From: a virus
Length of the DNA: 32,222 bases
IMG/VR virus record: IMGVR_UViG_3300047552_000519
Coordinates: 1 to 32,222 of that record
Strand: one strand, 5' to 3'
Positions 28,994 to 32,222 of this stretch are shown here, one piece after another. Made by a program: the position numbers and the translations under genes. Every line of letters begins with the position of its first letter. Positions within the stretch are counted from its first letter, which is position 1. Under the pieces are notes generated by a model. The model did no database searches, was not told the DNA's origin, and saw nothing but the letters and a program-made list of their open reading frames with translations.

Positions 28994-29166
28994 GTTTCAC
29001 CCCAGACCCTCACACTGTCTCTTTCATCATAAAAGAACTCAGACATAGACATGACTTAGCTGTTGATGTTTATGGGACAACTGAAGAGCGACAACGCGCT
29101 AAGATTGTCTTTGAGAGATCAGTAGTCGCTCTACTAGAATACCTCTACAAAAACACCAGAGAATAA
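28987..29166 (+). CDS. Small helical protein
   Basis: A 59-residue protein starting MLSFTPDPHTVSFIIKELRHR with GGAG five bases upstream of ATG 28987. Two helices are suggested (SFIIKELRHRHDLAVDVYGT and ERQRAKIVFERSVVALLEYLYKN). No known family. It ends four bases before the glycosylase-like gene and is probably cotranslated with it. Confidence 0.55.
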   Translation: MLSFTPDPHTVSFIIKELRHRHDLAVDVYGTTEERQRAKIVFERSVVALLEYLYKNTRE

Positions 29167-29170
29167 CCTC

Positions 29171-29587
29171 ATGCAAGTCTTCCTCCCCTATCCTGATCTC
29201 CGATCCTCAGTCTGTTCCCTTGACAACCGTCGCCTCGGCAACCAGATCTACCGCGAAGCAAAAACCCTAATCTCTGGAGGTTGGCCCAATCATCCAGCCG
29301 CCAAAATCTGGCGAGACCATAAACACGCTCTTGCCGAATACTGTCTCTATGGTCTAGAAGAGCTAAATGATCGTGGTCGATCCTATCCTCATTGGTTCAA
29401 GTTCTTTATCGACATCCATGAGACAGAACCAGATACCGGCTTGCCTCCCATCATCGGCAACGAGCGATTCCATTCTGGGCATCGCGCTGCGCTTCTCGCA
29501 AAAGACCCAGAATGGTATTCCCAATTCAACTGGACCGAGACACCTGAACCCGATACCAAGAAAGCCTATATTTGGAGCTTTCCATGA
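29171..29587 (+). CDS. Pyrimidine-dimer DNA glycosylase-like (MSMEG_6728-type) protein
   Basis: A 138-residue protein starting MQVFLPYPDLRSSVCSLDNRR. The sequence MQVFLPYPD..S...LDNRRLGNQ..REAKTLI..GWPNHPAAKIWRDHKHALAEYCL and the ending FHSGHRAALLAKDPEWYSQF...YIW match the family often annotated as pyrimidine dimer DNA glycosylase/endonuclease V in phages and bacteria (also as MSMEG_6728). Members are proposed to remove UV damage. The Arg/His-rich segment RLGNQ and the HRAALLAKDPE helix are the strongest signals. The T4 DenV catalytic arrangement is not visible, so repair function is inferred from annotation of related proteins. Confidence 0.7.
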   Translation: MQVFLPYPDLRSSVCSLDNRRLGNQIYREAKTLISGGWPNHPAAKIWRDHKHALAEYCLYGLEELNDRGRSYPHWFKFFIDIHETEPDTGLPPIIGNERFHSGHRAALLAKDPEWYSQFNWTETPEPDTKKAYIWSFP

Positions 29588-29769
29588 ATACCTGTGAAAC
29601 CTGCAAACATAGAGATAATAAACCATCGTACTCTCATCCAAAGTTCTTCTTATGCACCAGGCTGTATGACGATGAGGATTTTGCAATTCCAGTAGATGAT
29701 TACCCAGATAACCCCCGCATTGTAATAAGTCCAAACTTTGGCTGCATACTTTGGGAGCCCAAGCCATGA
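29584..29769 (+). CDS. Small Cys-rich protein
   Basis: A 61-residue protein with start MNTCETCKHRDNKPSYSHPKF at the ATGA overlap with the gene before it. CETCKH, LCTRL and PNFGCILWEPK give a CxxC followed by two more Cys, the arrangement of short phage zinc-binding proteins. The start is set by the ATGA overlap. Ends in an ATGA overlap with the helix-turn-helix gene. Confidence 0.6.
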   Translation: MNTCETCKHRDNKPSYSHPKFFLCTRLYDDEDFAIPVDDYPDNPRIVISPNFGCILWEPKP

Positions 29770-30050
29770 CCCCAATAGAAATCTCTCTTGCAATCTCCCT
29801 CTACAATTCAGGCAAGACCCTAGAAGAAGTTGGAGACATTTTAGACTACAATCATACCACCATATGGTACAACATCAAGACCAAAGTCATAATGCGACCG
29901 AAAGGCTGCCCCAAAGGTAGTAGAAATATAAAGAGATACTTAACCATTAAAACCCTTCGAGACTCTGGCCTGACCTTAAGAGAAATAGGAGAGAAGCTAC
30001 ACCTATCAAAACAGCGAGTTTATCAAATCCTAACTCAGGAGCAACAATGA
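29766..30050 (+). CDS. Tandem helix-turn-helix DNA-binding protein
   Basis: A 94-residue protein starting MTPIEISLAISLYNSGKTLE. Two successive HTH units are visible: residues about 5-40 (ISLAISLYNSGKTLEEVGDILDYNHTTIWYNIK) and 58-92 (YLTIKTLRDSGLTLREIGEKLHLSKQRVYQILT). Both have the GxTLxEIG.xL..S...V/IxxxI pattern of Hin- or sigma-4-like HTHs. A basic linker with KGCPKGSR joins them. Two domains in 94 residues suggest a compact regulator recognising a bipartite site. It is a plausible regulator of the phage operons. Confidence 0.75.
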   Translation: MTPIEISLAISLYNSGKTLEEVGDILDYNHTTIWYNIKTKVIMRPKGCPKGSRNIKRYLTIKTLRDSGLTLREIGEKLHLSKQRVYQILTQEQQ

Positions 30051-30244
30051 CCCGTCGCATCTTCCTCCAACCAGAAGAACTTCTTGAAGTGATGTCCTCC
30101 GATGGCACCTCCTGCCTCAAACTTGAACTTCAAGAGATCACCAACCTTCATGGAATCACTACCTCTGTCGTCGTCCTCTGGCCCCAACCCAGAACCAAAA
30201 TAACTGTAGGCGACATCAATTCTCAATTCGACACGGAGCTATAA
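30047..30244 (+). CDS. Small beta-rich hypothetical protein
   Basis: A 65-residue protein starting MTRRIFLQPEELLEVMSSDGT at the ATGA overlap with the double-HTH gene. Sequence alternates hydrophobic and polar (SCLKLELQEITNLHGITTSVVVLWPQPRTKITVGD). It is coupled to the regulator gene before it, so it could be its partner. No family recognised. Confidence 0.55.
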   Translation: MTRRIFLQPEELLEVMSSDGTSCLKLELQEITNLHGITTSVVVLWPQPRTKITVGDINSQFDTEL

Positions 30245-30301
30245 AGCATTTCAGGACTGCTAATCCAGGAAACCCCCCTAACAATCAAATTGGAAACTAT
30301 C

Positions 30302-30997
30302 ATGACTCGTCAGACCTCCCTGTTTCTCGCTATCGCTTGTCTTTCTGGCTCTGCTTTCGCCACCAACTATGGCAACTTCGATCCAGACTCGTCCAGTAGT
30401 CGGGCTGATTCTAGCTCCAGCAGCCGCTCTAATGCCAACTCCAGCAGTCGTTCCAAGGCTGTGGGGGTCGGCATTGGTCTGGGAGTTGGTATCTCCACAT
30501 CCAAGGGTGGCTCCGCTCGCAACAACACCACTGTCAATACTGGAGACGTTGCCAATGCAGCCAGCGCAACCGGAGGCGTAGCCTCTGCACAAGGGGGCTC
30601 CTCAACTTCCCAGGGCGGCACCGCTTCCGCCTCCAACGGAAACCAGTCCACCAGCGTAACCTTCACCAGCCCAGCAAGTACTACTAGCACGGTATATCAG
30701 GCCGGCAAAACTCGGGCATACATCCAGAACACTCCCGACGTGTCTCTGTTCACCGCGCAGCCGACCGCTCCCTGTATTGTCACAGGTGGGGCAGCCGGCT
30801 CTGGTCCTGGATTATCTCTTGCAATCAACGGCGGATTGAAGGATGATACCTGTTCCGTATTAGAAATCCGTCGTCTCGCTGGCGACAACCCAGCCATTCT
30901 TCAAAAGACTGACTCCATCCTAATGGCTGAACTAAACAAGATCGCCTCTAAGTCTCAGCCCGTCAAGCGAGACACTTCTGGCGGTTTCGGCTACTAA
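30302..30997 (+). CDS. Secreted Ser/Gly-rich protein
   Basis: A 231-residue protein starting MTRQTSLFLAIACLSGSAFA, a Sec signal peptide with AxA cleavage near residue 20. Residues 25-60 are a Ser/Asn/Arg-rich low-complexity run (SSSSRADSSSSSRSNANSSS), then Gly-rich (GVGIGLGVGISTSKGG) and Ala/Gly/Ser-rich stretches. The C-terminal 80 residues are ordered with two Cys (APCIVTGG and DDTCSVLEIRRLAG). Phages often carry such periplasmic low-complexity proteins near lysis or cell-surface genes. ATG 30302 is chosen over an upstream TTG because the signal peptide begins there. Confidence 0.75.
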   Translation: MTRQTSLFLAIACLSGSAFATNYGNFDPDSSSSRADSSSSSRSNANSSSRSKAVGVGIGLGVGISTSKGGSARNNTTVNTGDVANAASATGGVASAQGGSSTSQGGTASASNGNQSTSVTFTSPASTTSTVYQAGKTRAYIQNTPDVSLFTAQPTAPCIVTGGAAGSGPGLSLAINGGLKDDTCSVLEIRRLAGDNPAILQKTDSILMAELNKIASKSQPVKRDTSGGFGY

Positions 30998-31005
30998 CCT
31001 TTCTT

Positions 31006-31021
31006 GTGCCATGGATGGCAC
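31006..31021 (+). promoter_or_regulatory. Leader hairpin before the gene at 31037
   Basis: GTGCCA (31006-31011), loop TGGA, TGGCAC (31016-31021): a 6-bp stem. It lies eight bases after the preceding stop and 15 bases before ATG 31037, which has AGGAG five bases upstream. Confidence 0.55.
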
Positions 31022-31036
31022 TTCTTAGGAGCAATC

Positions 31037-31237
31037 ATGTACCAACTATTCTACGTAGACCTCGCCGGAAACGAGCGCATCCTCGAAGAAAATGAAACCT
31101 ATGAGAAAACTTGCGGGAGCTTTGTAAAGATGCGTAAAGCATATCCCAATGCAGTCTTTTTCATAACCAACATGGAAAATGTTGACGTTGACTGCGAAGA
31201 TGGCCTCACCGACGAAGAGCGAGAACTTCACCCATGA
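31037..31237 (+). CDS. Small acidic hypothetical protein
   Basis: A 66-residue acidic protein starting MYQLFYVDLAGNERILEENET with AGGAG upstream of ATG 31037. Two strands with a helix between (SFVKMRKAYPNAVFFITNMENVDVD) suggest a small alpha/beta fold. ATGA overlap with the next gene. Family unknown. Confidence 0.55.
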   Translation: MYQLFYVDLAGNERILEENETYEKTCGSFVKMRKAYPNAVFFITNMENVDVDCEDGLTDEERELHP

Positions 31238-31488
31238 AACTGACCCTCTCCCCAGAAGCCATTTTACGCGCTCGCCAGAAACCTGAAAAGCACAAACTTA
31301 AAGGCGAGCCCCGTCCATTCACTCCACTCAACATTAGAAACCTAACTCCTGCCCAGCACTTCGATAACGGTGCAGTTGTTTCAACCCGAAAGCAAGAGGT
31401 AACAAAAACTGACCCACTTCTGCTTCGCATCAGAGAACTCGAAGCTGAGGTCACTCGCCTGAAAGGCATCCTCGAGGAACTCCTATGA
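31234..31488 (+). CDS. Small protein with C-terminal coiled coil
   Basis: An 84-residue protein beginning MKLTLSPEAILRARQKPEKHK. The N-terminal part is basic and Pro/Asn-rich (LKGEPRPFTPLNIRNLTPAQHF). Residues 62-84 form a strong amphipathic helix (LLLRIRELEAEVTRLKGILEELL) with leucine heptads, probably a dimer-forming coiled coil. ATGA overlaps at both ends. Possible regulator or adaptor. Confidence 0.6.
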   Translation: MKLTLSPEAILRARQKPEKHKLKGEPRPFTPLNIRNLTPAQHFDNGAVVSTRKQEVTKTDPLLLRIRELEAEVTRLKGILEELL

Positions 31489-31697
31489 GCTTTTATGTCT
31501 CCTTCAGTAGAGTAAAATCTATTTCCTATGGCAAATCTATGATCTCAAAAGATCAAGTATCAAGAGAACTCATCATCGAACATGAGGACTTTCAAGGCAA
31601 CGTCCATAAAACTTTTATCCCCCTCTTCACTGAAAACAACCTCTCAGCGTTTGCCAACCTAACAATCAAGGATGAGGAGACAAGCAATGTTGATTGA
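31485..31697 (+). CDS. Small hypothetical protein
   Basis: A 70-residue protein, MSFYVSFSRVKSISYGKSMI..., starting at ATGA 31485. Beta-type sequence with a helix near the start; FANLTIKDEETSNVD is its C-terminus. Overlaps the next gene by 11 bases. Unknown family. Confidence 0.5.
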   Translation: MSFYVSFSRVKSISYGKSMISKDQVSRELIIEHEDFQGNVHKTFIPLFTENNLSAFANLTIKDEETSNVD

Positions 31698-31908
31698 AAG
31701 CAAAATGACAACTACAGAAACTGTTACAGTAACAATTACTCATAAGGATATTGTAGAATGTGTTTTATCAAATTTTAAAGTGGGTAAAGATAGAAGTAAT
31801 CTAATCTCTTGCACAATATCCTGGACAGAGAACGGCTGGCCTAATCAAAACATGGATCTTGATGAAGATCCACTCAAAGTAGAGCTTGTCTATAGGACAG
31901 AAAAATGA
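31687..31908 (+). CDS. Small hypothetical protein
   Basis: A 73-residue protein starting MLIESKMTTTETVTVTITHKD. ATG 31687 is chosen because GAGGAG lies seven bases before it, while an earlier ATG at 31672 has no such site. Sequence is beta-type with alternating Thr/Val (TETVTVTITHKDIVECVLSNF). The stop overlaps the ATG of the helicase gene. Unknown family. Confidence 0.55.
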   Translation: MLIESKMTTTETVTVTITHKDIVECVLSNFKVGKDRSNLISCTISWTENGWPNQNMDLDEDPLKVELVYRTEK

Positions 31909-32222
31909 CTCCCACCTCCCAACAGCTCGCCTACTATGCCTCTGGCACCGATCCACTTTCGGGTTCCATCGCCCTCTGTGCTAGAGCAGGAACCGGAAAG
32001 ACCTTCACCCAGCGGGAGCTTGCATCTCGCCTCCCAGGAACCGGCCTCGCCACCAGCGTGCTTCGCTCCACAGTTTCTGACCTAAAAGCCTCATTCCCAC
32101 CAAATTGGTCAGTCCAAGGACTTCACTCTCTTGGCTATGCCGGAATCCGAAAGAAGCTAGATGTAATGGTAAAGGTGGACAAGAATGGAAATGCCCTCTA
32201 TGAGTTCTGCAAAGAGACCCTA
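31905..32222 (+). CDS. UvrD/Rep-type (SF1) DNA helicase, N-terminal part
   Basis: The first 106 codons of a gene cut by the window edge, starting MTPTSQQLAYYASGTDPLSGS. The Walker A motif is ARAGTGKTF (residues 26-34), followed by TSVLRSTVSDLKASFPPNWSVQGLHSLGYAGIRK, which fits motif Ia and the THSLG-type element of superfamily 1 UvrD/Rep helicases as found in phages. Such a helicase would unwind DNA in replication or recombination. The rest of the gene, with motifs II-VI, is not in the window. ATGA overlap with the gene before it. Confidence 0.75.
   Translation, partial: MTPTSQQLAYYASGTDPLSGSIALCARAGTGKTFTQRELASRLPGTGLATSVLRSTVSDLKASFPPNWSVQGLHSLGYAGIRKKLDVMVKVDKNGNALYEFCKETL

Overview
The window is part of the genome of a tailed double-stranded DNA bacteriophage. 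The host is probably a Gram-negative bacterium. The evidence is packed, ATGA-coupled genes with strong AGGAG-type ribosome binding sites, sigma70-like promoters, a terminase large subunit, a portal, a major capsid protein of the N4-gp56 type, and tail-appendage proteins. I see no integrase, DNA polymerase, RNA polymerase, tape measure, tRNA or CRISPR array. Both window edges cut through genes.

The layout is divergent around an intergenic switch at about 23384-24047. Leftward (minus strand, 23383 to 1) runs the structural operon. It opens with very small genes: two one-helix membrane peptides, a PD-(D/E)XK nuclease-like protein, a possible small terminase, a Lar-like zinc protein and a 50-residue NrdD-tail-like protein. 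Then come terL, a 302-base structured gap, the portal, a scaffold-like protein, the major capsid protein, several small capsid or neck proteins, and a head-tail adaptor candidate. Next is an 1107-residue protein with about 43 tandem 14-residue repeats, followed by fibre-like proteins. Unusually for a tail region, two of the last proteins carry Sec signal peptides and share a cysteine module with identical spacing.

Rightward (plus strand, 24048 to 32222) is an early or accessory region of about 27 small genes. Recognisable members are a pyrimidine-dimer-glycosylase-like protein, a double helix-turn-helix protein, zinc-ribbon-like proteins, a 26-residue membrane peptide, a secreted serine-rich protein, and the start of a UvrD-type helicase at the right edge. 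The first unit (24048-24889) has its own promoter and a UUCG-tetraloop terminator. It is followed by a non-coding stretch with a 32-base pure A/T run set between 12-bp inverted repeats, a possible replication origin.

The feature I find most unusual is a recurrent leader design on the plus strand. Most of the genes not coupled by overlap to the gene before them have a 5-12 bp hairpin shortly upstream of their ribosome binding site, and three of them share the leader core ACACCAGA. Genes inside ATGA-coupled runs lack it. This could be a phage-wide RNA stability, processing or translation-control system.
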